From: JBCBKL01 sp038521825
Lineage (GTDB): Bacteria; Pseudomonadota; Alphaproteobacteria; Rhodobacterales; Rhodobacteraceae
NCBI GenBank assembly: GCA_038521825.1
Contig: JBCBKL010000003.1
Coordinates: 1-64,000 of the forward strand
Direction: 5' to 3'
DNA: 64,000 bases
Shown here: positions 42,536 through 51,041 of the stretch, piece by piece
Layout: each line of letters starts with the position of its first letter
How positions within the stretch are numbered: the stretch's first letter is position 1
Program-made: the position numbers and the translations under genes
The notes under the pieces: generated by a model
What the model saw: the letters and a program-made list of their open reading frames with translations, nothing else
Databases searched by the model: none
What the model was told of the DNA's origin: nothing

Positions 42536-43309
42536 ATGTTTGGCAACTTACGGAAGTGTACTGCGGTCGTTGTGACGACTGCTGTTCTATTATCTTGTTC
42601 ATCTGTCTCAGCTGATGTGACAGCTCTGAAAATATTTGACGGCTTGTCGAATGGTAAGAGCGATTTTGGGACGCTGAGCTACGGCTCGGACCGCATTGTC
42701 ATCGCCGACACTCTTATTGGTGTGACGGGTGGGGCGACCGTACAGCGTCGCGGCTTCACGATTGCGCCTGCTGGACCAGGCAGAACCCTCGCTCCGCGCG
42801 GTACTGGTCAGTCTGGCGGTACGCTTTTGGGTTCGGTGTCCGACGATGGTAGTTCGTCAGGCGGGCAGCCGTCCGGCGACGGCGTCACGCTGACATTCGA
42901 CGAAATGATCACCGCCCTTGGTTTCGAAATCGACGACCTGCTCGATTGCTGCGACACCACATCACCGGAAGTGGTGGTGCTAGTGGACGATGAAGAGCCG
43001 GTGATCTTTACTGCGACCGACCTGATCATCGATGATACGGGATCCGACGATGGCGGTACCGACTTCGTGACAATTATCGGCGACGAAGACGGGTTCAGCG
43101 AAGTGACCATCAGCATCCCCGATGGGCAGGGTGGCGGCACCCCTGCTTTGGGCGGTGAGGTATTCATCCTGACTGACGCTGGGACCTCGGACACCTCGCT
43201 GCCGAGGACCGCTTCGTCGGTTCCTCCGGTACCATTGCCGGCCGGCGGCTGGTTATTGATCGTTGCACTTGCCGGTTTCGGGCTCGTGCGTCGCCAAAAC
43301 TCGGCGTAA
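42536..43309 (+). CDS. VPLPA-CTERM sorting-domain protein, exported, unknown function
   Basis: This 257-residue exported protein has an N-terminal signal peptide (LRKCTAVVVTTAVLLSCSSVSA). The middle is acidic, Asp/Gly/Thr-rich and beta-type (VVVLVDDEEPVIFTATDLIIDDTGSDDGG). The C-terminus is VPLPAGGWLLIVALAGFGLVRRQ: the VPLPA motif, a membrane helix and an Arg cluster. That tripartite tail is recognised by a dedicated exosortase in Rhodobacteraceae, so the protein is probably released to the cell surface or extracellular matrix. No exosortase gene is in the window. GGGGGA precedes ATG 42536. Confidence 0.85.
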   Translation: MFGNLRKCTAVVVTTAVLLSCSSVSADVTALKIFDGLSNGKSDFGTLSYGSDRIVIADTLIGVTGGATVQRRGFTIAPAGPGRTLAPRGTGQSGGTLLGSVSDDGSSSGGQPSGDGVTLTFDEMITALGFEIDDLLDCCDTTSPEVVVLVDDEEPVIFTATDLIIDDTGSDDGGTDFVTIIGDEDGFSEVTISIPDGQGGGTPALGGEVFILTDAGTSDTSLPRTASSVPPVPLPAGGWLLIVALAGFGLVRRQNSA

Positions 43310-43437
43310 CCTGCCGTAGAATATCTGCATTCGACAGTGTGGTAGTGAGCCCGCTGGTTCCGCACCCAAACGCCCGATTCTCAACAGTTTTTCCGCCTCA
43401 GCGCTTTCTACTGGTTTCCGATCGGAACGCTCGACCG

Positions 43438-43451
43438 TTGATTCACATCAA
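43438..43451. promoter_or_regulatory. FNR box upstream of hemA
   Basis: TTGAT-TCAC-ATCAA is a perfect FNR/FnrL consensus. It lies 143 bp before the hemA start. In Rhodobacter sphaeroides hemA is controlled by FnrL under low oxygen, so the site probably serves the same purpose here. The rest of the 43310-43593 gap shows no gene. Confidence 0.85.
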
Positions 43452-43593
43452 TGCTGCGACATGACGCGCATGTCATTGTGATTGAACGCTTTGCATGGAA
43501 CCTATATTCATTCTAAAAGCAGATACATTCCAAAGGCGGAATGTGTCATCTTCCGCCTAAACGAGTGGGATGCAAATGATGAGGGGGCCTGTC

Positions 43594-44817
43594 TTGGACT
43601 ATACCGCGAAACTCGATACCGCGATCCAGCGCCTGCATGACGAAGGCCGGTACCGGACCTTCATCGATATCGAGCGGACCAATGGACAATTCCCGCACGC
43701 CACTTGGACGGCCCCCGACGGCACGCAAAGACCTATCACGGTATGGTGCGGGAATGATTACCTCGGCATGGGGCAGAACCCGATCGTACTTGCGGCGATG
43801 CACGAGGCTCTTGAAGCGACTGGCGCCGGTTCAGGCGGAACCCGCAATATCAGTGGGACGACCGTCTATCACAAACGGCTCGAGGCCGAACTGGCCGATC
43901 TTCACCGGAAAGAATCGGCGCTGTTGTTCACGAGCGCGTATATCGCAAACGACGCCACACTTTCGACTTTGCCCAAGTTGTTTCCCGGTCTGATCATTTA
44001 TTCCGACGAATTGAACCATGCCTCGATGATCGAAGGCGTGCGCCGTAATGGCGGGGCCAAACGGATCTTCCGCCACAATGACGTCGAGCATCTGCGCAGT
44101 CTTTTGGAAGCCGATAATCCGAACGTGCCGAAGTTAATCGCATTCGAGTCGATCTATTCGATGGATGGCGACTTTGGCCCGATCGAGGCGATCTGCGATC
44201 TGGCTGATGAATTCGGCGCGCTGACCTATATCGACGAGGTTCACGCCGTCGGCATGTACGGACCGCACGGCGCGGGCGTGGCCGAACGCGACGGGCTGAT
44301 GGGGCGTCTCGACATCATCAACGGCACACTGGCAAAGGCGTATGGTGTGATGGGCGGTTATATCGCGGCATCTGCCAAAATGTGCGATGCAATAAGGTCT
44401 TACGCGCCGGGTTTCATATTTACTACGAGCCTTCCGCCTGCGGTTGCAGCGGGCGCTGCAGCGTCGGTGGCGCATCTCAAGCAGGCGCAAGAGTTGCGCG
44501 ACGAACATCAAACTCAGGCCAAGATTCTGAAGCTGCGGCTCAAGGGTTTGGGCCTACCGTTGATCGACCATGGCAGCCACATCGTGCCGGTGATGGTCGG
44601 CGATCCGGTGCACACCAAGATGATTTCCGACATGCTTCTGGAAGAGCATGGGATCTATGTGCAGCCGATCAATTTCCCAACCGTACCGCGGGGAACGGAG
44701 CGGCTGCGCTTCACGCCCTCACCGATCCATGGACCCAAAGAGATCGATGCATTGGTGCACGCAATGGACGAACTTTGGTCGCATTGTGCGCTCAATCGCG
44801 CTGAGTTGTCCGCTTAG
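43594..44817 (+). CDS. hemA: 5-aminolevulinate synthase
   Basis: This PLP enzyme condenses glycine and succinyl-CoA to 5-aminolevulinate, the first step of tetrapyrrole synthesis in alphaproteobacteria. Visible blocks are TVWCGNDYLGMGQNP, TGAGSGGTRNISGTT, LNHASMIEGVRRNGGAKRIFRHND, DEVHAVGMYGPHGAG and the PLP lysine in NGTLAKAYGVMGGYIA. I favour the TTG at 43594. It follows GAGGGGG by 6-7 nt and gives 407 residues starting MDYTAKLD, like R. sphaeroides HemA. The ATGs at 43570-43581 lack a good ribosome site. The product feeds siroheme (cysG), heme and possibly bacteriochlorophyll. Confidence 0.95.
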   Translation: MDYTAKLDTAIQRLHDEGRYRTFIDIERTNGQFPHATWTAPDGTQRPITVWCGNDYLGMGQNPIVLAAMHEALEATGAGSGGTRNISGTTVYHKRLEAELADLHRKESALLFTSAYIANDATLSTLPKLFPGLIIYSDELNHASMIEGVRRNGGAKRIFRHNDVEHLRSLLEADNPNVPKLIAFESIYSMDGDFGPIEAICDLADEFGALTYIDEVHAVGMYGPHGAGVAERDGLMGRLDIINGTLAKAYGVMGGYIAASAKMCDAIRSYAPGFIFTTSLPPAVAAGAAASVAHLKQAQELRDEHQTQAKILKLRLKGLGLPLIDHGSHIVPVMVGDPVHTKMISDMLLEEHGIYVQPINFPTVPRGTERLRFTPSPIHGPKEIDALVHAMDELWSHCALNRAELSA

Positions 44818-44929
44818 TATACGAATCCGTGTAATACCGTTTGGCTTATGTTAGCGTTTCGGAAACAAAGTGGCGCTAGCCGAATCGAGCGGGACGATTT
44901 TGGCGATTGCGGATGCACGGGGCAGAAGA

Positions 44930-46162
44930 ATGATCGGGCGGAAGGCCGGCAAAGACGTGGAAGAGGAAAGTGTCAAACTAAAGGGGTTTGACGACTTTGA
45001 GTTGCGTCTTGGCGACACGATGCGCGGCGAACGCGCGACGATGGGCAAATCTCTCCTGGATGTTCAACGCGAACTGCGCATCAAGGCGAGTTATATCGCC
45101 GCGATAGAAAACTGCGATCCTGGCGCGTTTGATACGCCGGGCTTTATCGCAGGATATGTTCGCTCATACGCCCGCTATCTGAATATGGACCCGGACGAAG
45201 CGTTCGAGACGTTTTGCGAGGAAAGCGGGTTTTCGGTTGCACATGGCATGTCCGAACATGCCTCGGGCATTCGTCGCTCCTCACGTGAAGAACGCCTTTC
45301 GCGAGGCCTCGGCAACGACATCTTCTCGAATTCGGCCACGCCCTTCATTCCAGAAGGCGAGGCGATTTTTTCCGGCATCGAACCGCGGGCCGTCGGGTCA
45401 TCGCTGGTGCTGTTGGGCCTGATCGGTCTGATCGGTTTCGGTGGTTATACCGTTCTGCAAGAAGTGCAGCGCGTTCAGGTCGCACCCGTTGAACAGGCGC
45501 CGGTCGTATTTGCCGATCTGGACCCGCTTGATGCTGCGGCAGAGATACCAATCGAAGCGCCGGGGGCCGAGCTTGCATCCAGCTCTCAACCTGCGCGCCG
45601 GGCTGAAGCGCTGGACCGGCTCTACCGGCCGCAGGCGCTTGATGTTCCGGTTCTGGTGGCCCGCGACGCGCCGATCGCCACGCTCGACCCGCGAGAAATC
45701 GGCAACTTCGCTCAGCCGGCAAAACCGGAAGCCGACGAGACCGCGATTGCCCGCGCCATTCTTGACGAGCAAACCCCGTCGCTCGCGCCTTTGCCGCCCG
45801 TGCCGCAGGTCGTCGAAGAACCTGGGCCGCGCCTGCAGATGGTTGCCGTACGCCCGGCATGGGTCCGTGTTCGGGCAGCCGACGGGACGGTCATATTCGA
45901 AGGCGTCATGGAGCCGGGGGCAGCCTGGGATGTCCCTGCAACCGAAGAACCGCCGGTGCTGAGGGCAGGGGAGAGCGGCGCGATCTACTTCGCAATGGGT
46001 GACGATTTCTATGGGCCGATTGGCGCACCGGGTGCTGTGACCTCGGGTCTGCCGCTGACGGTTGCCGCGCTCAAGGATCGCTTTGACGTTGCCGATCCGA
46101 ATGCGGATCAGGGTCTGACCCGTTATGCAGAGGCGCGGGAACAGTCGCTCCAGACTGAGTAG
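44930..46162 (+). CDS. RodZ-like helix-turn-helix membrane protein
   Basis: This ~410-residue protein has an N-terminal cytoplasmic helix-turn-helix (LGDTMRGERATMGKSLLDVQRELRIKASYIAAIENCDPGAF, then GFIAGYVRSYARYLNMDPDEAF). A single membrane segment follows (VGSSLVLLGLIGLIGFGGYTVL). After a Pro/Ala-rich periplasmic linker comes a C-terminal DUF4115-type domain (AVRPAWVRVRAADGTVIFEGVMEPGAAWDVPATEEPPVLRAGESGAIYFAMG). This is the architecture of RodZ, which links MreB to the cell wall in rods. ATG 44930 is chosen by N-terminal fit; a GTG at 44870 is possible. ispG follows, as in many proteobacteria. Confidence 0.88.
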   Translation: MIGRKAGKDVEEESVKLKGFDDFELRLGDTMRGERATMGKSLLDVQRELRIKASYIAAIENCDPGAFDTPGFIAGYVRSYARYLNMDPDEAFETFCEESGFSVAHGMSEHASGIRRSSREERLSRGLGNDIFSNSATPFIPEGEAIFSGIEPRAVGSSLVLLGLIGLIGFGGYTVLQEVQRVQVAPVEQAPVVFADLDPLDAAAEIPIEAPGAELASSSQPARRAEALDRLYRPQALDVPVLVARDAPIATLDPREIGNFAQPAKPEADETAIARAILDEQTPSLAPLPPVPQVVEEPGPRLQMVAVRPAWVRVRAADGTVIFEGVMEPGAAWDVPATEEPPVLRAGESGAIYFAMGDDFYGPIGAPGAVTSGLPLTVAALKDRFDVADPNADQGLTRYAEAREQSLQTE

Positions 46163-46231
46163 ACGCCCATTGCGAGGGCATCCCGCCCTGTCTATCTTGC
46201 GGGCAACAGCATCTGTCAAAGGCCCGCCCCT

Positions 46232-47356
46232 ATGTCGCTCAACCACATCCGCCCGTGGCGCAACATCTATCGCCGCCAGAGCCGTCAGATCATGGTTGGC
46301 GACGTTCCGGTTGGGGGTGACGCGCCGATCAGCGTGCAGACAATGACCAATACGCTGACGACCGATGTGGCGTCAACGGTGGCTCAGGTTCAGGCGGCTG
46401 CTGAGGCCGGCGCAGACATCGTGCGGATCAGCGTACCTGACGAAGCATCTTCGAAAGCGCTGAAAGAGATTGTGTCGGAAAGCCCGGTTCCCATCGTTGC
46501 CGACATCCACTTTCACTACAAACGCGGGATCGAAGCCGCAGAGGCGGGCGCGGCCTGCCTGCGCATCAATCCGGGCAATATCGGCTCGGAAGAGCGGGTG
46601 CGCGAGGTTATTAAAGCCGCACGCGACCATAATTGTTCAATGCGGATTGGCGTGAACGCGGGCTCTCTCGAGAAACATCTGCTGGAAAAGCATGGTGAGC
46701 CGACGCCCGAAGCGATGGTCGAGAGCGGCCTCGATCACATCAAGATCCTGCAGGACAACGATTTTCATGAATTCAAGATCAGCTGCAAAGCTTCTGACGT
46801 CTTTATGGCGGCGGCAGCCTATCAGGCCTTGGCAGAGGCGACGGACGCGCCCATTCATCTTGGCATCACCGAGGCGGGCGGGCTGACCAGCGGTACGATC
46901 AAGTCGGCCATCGGCCTTGGCAACCTGCTGTGGATGGGCATTGGAGACACGATCCGCGTGAGCCTCAGCGCCGATCCCGTGGAAGAGGTCAAGGTCGGGT
47001 ACGAAATCCTGAAGTCGCTGGGCCTGCGTCACCGTGGCGTTAACATCATCTCGTGCCCCTCATGCGCGCGGCAGGGCTTTGACGTGATAAAGACCGTCGA
47101 AAAGCTGGAAGAGCGGCTGGAGCACATCAAGACACCGATGAGCCTGAGCATCATCGGGTGCGTGGTTAACGGGCCGGGCGAGGCGCTGATGACGGATGTT
47201 GGTTTTACCGGCGGTGGAAACGGGGCGGGCATGGTCTATCTGGCTGGGCAGCAAAGTCACAAGATGGGCAATGACCAGATGATTGATCACATTGTCGAGC
47301 AGGTTGAGAAGAAAGCTGCAGAGCTCGACGCGGCCGAGGCTCAGGCCGCTGAGTAA
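46232..47356 (+). CDS. ispG: 4-hydroxy-3-methylbut-2-en-1-yl diphosphate synthase
   Basis: This iron-sulfur enzyme of the MEP pathway makes HMBPP from MEcPP for isoprenoids. The 374-residue protein has the N-terminal TIM barrel (VQTMTNTLTTDVASTVAQV, VADIHFHYKRGIEAAEAG, LRINPGNIGSEERV) and the C-terminal [4Fe-4S] domain with cysteines in ISCPSCARQGFD and IGCVVNGPGEA. Its stop codon overlaps the ATG of the next small gene (TAATG). Confidence 0.96.
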   Translation: MSLNHIRPWRNIYRRQSRQIMVGDVPVGGDAPISVQTMTNTLTTDVASTVAQVQAAAEAGADIVRISVPDEASSKALKEIVSESPVPIVADIHFHYKRGIEAAEAGAACLRINPGNIGSEERVREVIKAARDHNCSMRIGVNAGSLEKHLLEKHGEPTPEAMVESGLDHIKILQDNDFHEFKISCKASDVFMAAAAYQALAEATDAPIHLGITEAGGLTSGTIKSAIGLGNLLWMGIGDTIRVSLSADPVEEVKVGYEILKSLGLRHRGVNIISCPSCARQGFDVIKTVEKLEERLEHIKTPMSLSIIGCVVNGPGEALMTDVGFTGGGNGAGMVYLAGQQSHKMGNDQMIDHIVEQVEKKAAELDAAEAQAAE

Positions 47357-47691
47357 TGTACATTTCGGTCACGGGCCTTAGGCTCAGGTCGAGCATTGTC
47401 TTGCCGCTCTTTTGGTGGCACGCGACCCACTCAATGATCCAGGCAAAGCGCGCGGATGGAAACCGCTTTGCCGATGCCCGAAACGTCGATGGCGTCTATC
47501 ATACCCTGACGGCTTGGCATGACCGAAAGGCGATGCTGGTCTATCTGGGCTGTGGTGCACATCTGCGAGCCATGCGGATTTTCGACCTGATCGGTTCCGG
47601 ACGCGTCCATGGTTTCGAAGCAGAACAGGTGCCGGACTGGCCTGAGGCACTTCGGTTATGGAAGGCCTATGGGCGAGACGCAGGCGTTTAG
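47356..47691 (+). CDS. Small protein resembling the antibiotic-biosynthesis-monooxygenase-like (DUF3291-type) fold
   Basis: This 111-residue soluble protein (MYISVTGLRLRS start, then FWWHATHSMIQAKRADGNRFADARNVDGVYHTLTAWHDRKAMLVYLGCGAHLRAMRIF) resembles the ferredoxin-like alpha-beta dimeric proteins of the ABM/DUF3291 and spheroidene-monooxygenase-like group. Its ATG overlaps the ispG stop by one base, so it is probably translated with ispG. A role in isoprenoid or heme-related chemistry is possible but unproven. Confidence 0.65.
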   Translation: MYISVTGLRLRSSIVLPLFWWHATHSMIQAKRADGNRFADARNVDGVYHTLTAWHDRKAMLVYLGCGAHLRAMRIFDLIGSGRVHGFEAEQVPDWPEALRLWKAYGRDAGV

Positions 47692-47799
47692 CCAGCTTCG
47701 CTTCGAACGACGCCAAGTTGGAACCTGCCCGGAGCGGGATAGGTCAGTCCGAAACCTGTTGTGTTGAACAACCGACAGGGCTGGAGACGCCGATCATCC

Positions 47800-48543
47800 T
47801 CAGCCCCGTTGCTCGGCTACCATTTCGGCCATCCCGTCATAGGGAACAAAGCCGCGCAGCAACTCATCCCCCAGCACGAAGGTTGGAGTACCCGAGATCT
47901 GCAGCCGCTGAGCCAGTGCCCGCGTTTCCCGCAAGACGTTTGTCACCTCTTCGCTGTCCATACGGGCCTCGATCGCGTCTACGTCCAAACCGAAGGTAGA
48001 GGCCAGTCGGCGCAGGCTGAGCATCGTGACGTCACCTGACAATTCCATCAGCGCGTCGCTCATCTGTTTGTATGCTTCATCGCCCGCCACCTGCTTAGTC
48101 GCGACGGCAAAACGCGATGCCAGCAGGGATTGTTCACCGAGGATTGGGAATTCCTTGACGACTAACCGGATATTTCCGTCGGTTTCGATCAGCTTGGCCA
48201 CTTCCGGGTGGGCCCGCTTGCAGTATCCGCAGCGGTAATCCAGGAACTCGACCAGGGTGATATCGCCCTCGGGGTTGCCGCCGACCCATGAGAACCCGTC
48301 TTCGAAAATGGCCTCGCTGTTTTGCGTTACCAACTCCACATCGGCGCGGGCGCGATCGGCGGCCTGCCTTTCCTCGAAGACCTCGACGGCCTCCATGATC
48401 ACCTCGGGGTTTTCAAGCAGGTAGTTGCGAACCTCTTCGCGGAAGATGGCGCGTTCCTCGTCCGTCATCTGCGTCAGGTCCATCGCCGCGACGGGCACCG
48501 CGAGCAGAAGCGACAAGGCGAGGGGGATCAGGCGGTTAAACAT
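47800..48543 (-). CDS. DsbA-family thiol-disulfide oxidoreductase
   Basis: This 247-residue periplasmic protein begins with a signal peptide (MFNRLIPLALSLLLAVPVAA). A helical N-terminal extension (EERAIFREEVRNYLLENPEVIMEAVEVFEERQ) is typical of the ScsC/Com1-like subgroup. The thioredoxin fold carries the active site CGYC in EFLDYRCGYCKRAHPEV and the cis-Pro in ISGTPTFVLGDELLRGFVP. It could catalyse disulfide formation or isomerisation. It ends the transcript of the M48 protease gene, whose stop is 5 bp upstream of its ATG. Confidence 0.92.
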   Translation of the reverse strand: MFNRLIPLALSLLLAVPVAAMDLTQMTDEERAIFREEVRNYLLENPEVIMEAVEVFEERQAADRARADVELVTQNSEAIFEDGFSWVGGNPEGDITLVEFLDYRCGYCKRAHPEVAKLIETDGNIRLVVKEFPILGEQSLLASRFAVATKQVAGDEAYKQMSDALMELSGDVTMLSLRRLASTFGLDVDAIEARMDSEEVTNVLRETRALAQRLQISGTPTFVLGDELLRGFVPYDGMAEMVAEQRG

Positions 48544-48548
48544 TTGCG

Positions 48549-49880
48549 TTATCTCCGTTTCTTGGCGGCGCGTTCCGATGCAAGGAGCACATCTTGCGCT
48601 CGTTGCCAAGGGCCGGACCCTTCGGGCAGTAGATCGGTGGCGCGTTTAGCGTGGATGCCGGCGTCTTCTAGGCGTCCGGACAGGGCGTAGCGTTCGGCGG
48701 TCACCAATGAAGCCATGCCGCGCTGGCCCGACCGCGCGTAAGCGACCGATAAGTCCCGCAACATCGATCCGTCGCGAAAGTCGATGGCCCGTGCCTGTTC
48801 AAGTACGTCGCGGGCCGTGTTGACGTTGCCCGTGGCCAGCAGAGCGCGACCATAGCCTGCAAGTATCAACGCCTCACGCGGGGCAAGTTGCACGCCCCGG
48901 CCGTACGCATTGGCGGCGGCAGCGAATTGACGGCTTTCCATCAGGATTTGTCCGCGAAGGTCATGCAGGAAAGGATCATTAGGCCGGACCGCGATCGCCT
49001 TATCGATGGATCGCAGCGCATTCTTGGTCTTGGATTGGCGGTGGTAGGCGACGGATTCCCGGATGAGCTTTACGTCCTGATAACCACTGTCGCCGAGCCG
49101 CCGCATGGTCCAGCTTGGGCTACGCTCGAACGCTGTCAGCTTGCCCTTGGCCCGCGCAAACCAATAGTCGGCGGTGTCGTTGGGTGCGCTGTTGTCGCCA
49201 TAGGCCGCAACATAGCCTTCGAGCGCGCGAACGCGGTCGCGAGACAGGGGGTGGGTGCGGGCGTAGGCGTCCTGCCGCCCCTCACTCAGAACCTCCTGAC
49301 CGCTGAAGATCCGCATCACGTCCAGCATTCCTTGCGGCGAAACTCCAGCGGCGCGCATGTAGCGCACGGCGGATTGGTCGGCAGAGGCTTCCTCGGCCCG
49401 CGTATGTCTGAAGAATTGTCGTTGCGCCGCACTTTGGGTTCCAAGGGCAATGCCGGCTGCTGCCTCCCCACCGCCAGCAGCGGCTGCGAGCGTTGCGAGT
49501 GCCATACCAAGCCCAGCGGCCGTTCGTGCGGTTCCAAGGTTCGTTATGCGCCGGGTGATATGCCCGTTGGCGATATGGGCGGCCTCATGTGCAATGATTG
49601 CCTGCAGCATGTCGGCCCGTTCCATCCGCTGAACGAGGCCAGAATTGACGAAAATAATATCGTTGCTCACCACAAAGGCGTTCAGATCGCCGTCATCCAC
49701 CACTAGTATCTTGACCCGCGAAGGGCTGAGTCCAGCGGCCTTCAACACCGGAGCGCCAACCTGTTTCAGCGCGTATTCCATGTCGGCGTCGCGCAGCAGG
49801 GTGATGGCCTGAGCCGCCCCGGCAAGAACCATGAGCATCAAGGCCATTGACGCGGCGCGGAAGGCGGTGTGAAACCCCAT
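48549..49880 (-). CDS. M48-family metalloprotease with TPR repeats, BepA-like
   Basis: This 443-residue periplasmic zinc protease has a signal peptide (ALMLMVLAGAAQA). The peptidase domain carries the zinc motif HEAAH in IIAHEAAHIANGH and the third ligand region EEASADQSAVRYM. The second half contains tetratricopeptide-like repeats (AIAVRPNDPFLHDLRGQILMESRQFAAAANAYGRGVQLAPREALILAGYGRALLATGN). E. coli BepA of this architecture controls outer-membrane protein assembly (LptD, BamA). The dsbA-like gene follows at once, and both could serve envelope protein quality control. Confidence 0.92.
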   Translation of the reverse strand: MGFHTAFRAASMALMLMVLAGAAQAITLLRDADMEYALKQVGAPVLKAAGLSPSRVKILVVDDGDLNAFVVSNDIIFVNSGLVQRMERADMLQAIIAHEAAHIANGHITRRITNLGTARTAAGLGMALATLAAAAGGGEAAAGIALGTQSAAQRQFFRHTRAEEASADQSAVRYMRAAGVSPQGMLDVMRIFSGQEVLSEGRQDAYARTHPLSRDRVRALEGYVAAYGDNSAPNDTADYWFARAKGKLTAFERSPSWTMRRLGDSGYQDVKLIRESVAYHRQSKTKNALRSIDKAIAVRPNDPFLHDLRGQILMESRQFAAAANAYGRGVQLAPREALILAGYGRALLATGNVNTARDVLEQARAIDFRDGSMLRDLSVAYARSGQRGMASLVTAERYALSGRLEDAGIHAKRATDLLPEGSGPWQRAQDVLLASERAAKKRR

Positions 49881-49901
49881 GGCCCGATCATAGGAGAGCC
49901 C

Positions 49902-51041
49902 ATGCGAACCTCAAGCCGTAGCGCTGTCGATCCCTTCATTGTGATGGATGTGATGGAGGCGGCGCGCAAAGCCGAAGCCGGGGGCCGCCATGTCATTCAC
50001 ATGGAGGTTGGCCAGCCCGGAACTGGCGCGCCGCGCGCTGCCACAAAGGCTTTGGCTCGCGCCATGGAGGAAGGGCCGCTTGGCTATACAGTGGCTTTGG
50101 GCCTGCCCGAATTGCGGGCCCGGATCGCGCGGATGTATGCCGATTGGTATGGCGTCGATCTGAACCCAGACCGCGTGGTGGTCACTCCGGGCTCATCTGG
50201 CGGCTTCATCCTGGCCTTCACGGCGCTCTTCGATTCCGGCGACCGGGTGGGCATTGGGGCACCGGGCTATCCCAGTTACAGGCAGATCCTCAGCGGGCTT
50301 GGCCTGACGCCGGTCGACATTCAGACCGCGCCCGAAAACCGCCTGCAACCCGTTCCCGCCGATCTGGCCGGTCTTGATTTGCGGGGCCTCATGGTCGCTT
50401 CACCCGCTAACCCCACGGGCACAATGCTGGATTGTGCCGCGATGACGGCGCTGATCGAGGCGGCGAATGGGATCAGCTTTATTAGCGACGAGATTTATCA
50501 CGGTATCGAGTACGAGGCCAAAGCGGTCACCGCGCTTGAGATCACCGATGAGGCCTATGTCATCAATTCGTTTTCTAAGTATTTCAGCATGACGGGCTGG
50601 CGTATTGGCTGGATGGTCGTGCCAGAGGATCATGTGCGTGTGGTCGAACGGATCGCCCAGAACATGTTCATCTGCGCGCCCCATGCCAGCCAGGTCGCCG
50701 CCTTGGCCGCCATGGATGCGGATGGCGAATTGCAGGCCAACCTTTCGGTTTATAGTGCCAACCGTGCGCTGATGCTGGAAGGGTTGCCAAAGGCGGGCTT
50801 CACCAAGATCGCACCGCCCGATGGGGCGTTTTATGTCTATGCCGATATCTCGGACCTGACGGATGACAGCCATGCTTTTGCGAATGAGATCCTTGAGAAG
50901 GCCGGCGTTGCCGTCACCCCCGGTCTCGATTTCGACAAGGAGCGCGGGCACCAAACGTTGCGCTTTTCCTATGCCCGCAGTACGGCGGATATCGAAGAGG
51001 GTCTGGCCCGGCTCAAAACTTTCATGGAGACGCGTGCGTGA
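49902..51041 (+). CDS. Class I/II PLP-dependent aminotransferase
   Basis: This 379-residue enzyme of the aspartate aminotransferase fold type I family has HMEVGQPGTGAPRAA, GLPELRARIARMY, VTPGSSGGFILAF, ASPANPTGTML and DEIYHGIEY. The PLP lysine is in NSFSKYFSMTGWRIGW and the carboxylate-binding Arg in LRFSYARS. Substrate is not clear. ATG 49902 follows AGGAG. Only 21 bp separate it from the divergent protease gene. Its stop overlaps the GTG of the next gene by 4 bp. Confidence 0.9.
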   Translation: MRTSSRSAVDPFIVMDVMEAARKAEAGGRHVIHMEVGQPGTGAPRAATKALARAMEEGPLGYTVALGLPELRARIARMYADWYGVDLNPDRVVVTPGSSGGFILAFTALFDSGDRVGIGAPGYPSYRQILSGLGLTPVDIQTAPENRLQPVPADLAGLDLRGLMVASPANPTGTMLDCAAMTALIEAANGISFISDEIYHGIEYEAKAVTALEITDEAYVINSFSKYFSMTGWRIGWMVVPEDHVRVVERIAQNMFICAPHASQVAALAAMDADGELQANLSVYSANRALMLEGLPKAGFTKIAPPDGAFYVYADISDLTDDSHAFANEILEKAGVAVTPGLDFDKERGHQTLRFSYARSTADIEEGLARLKTFMETRA

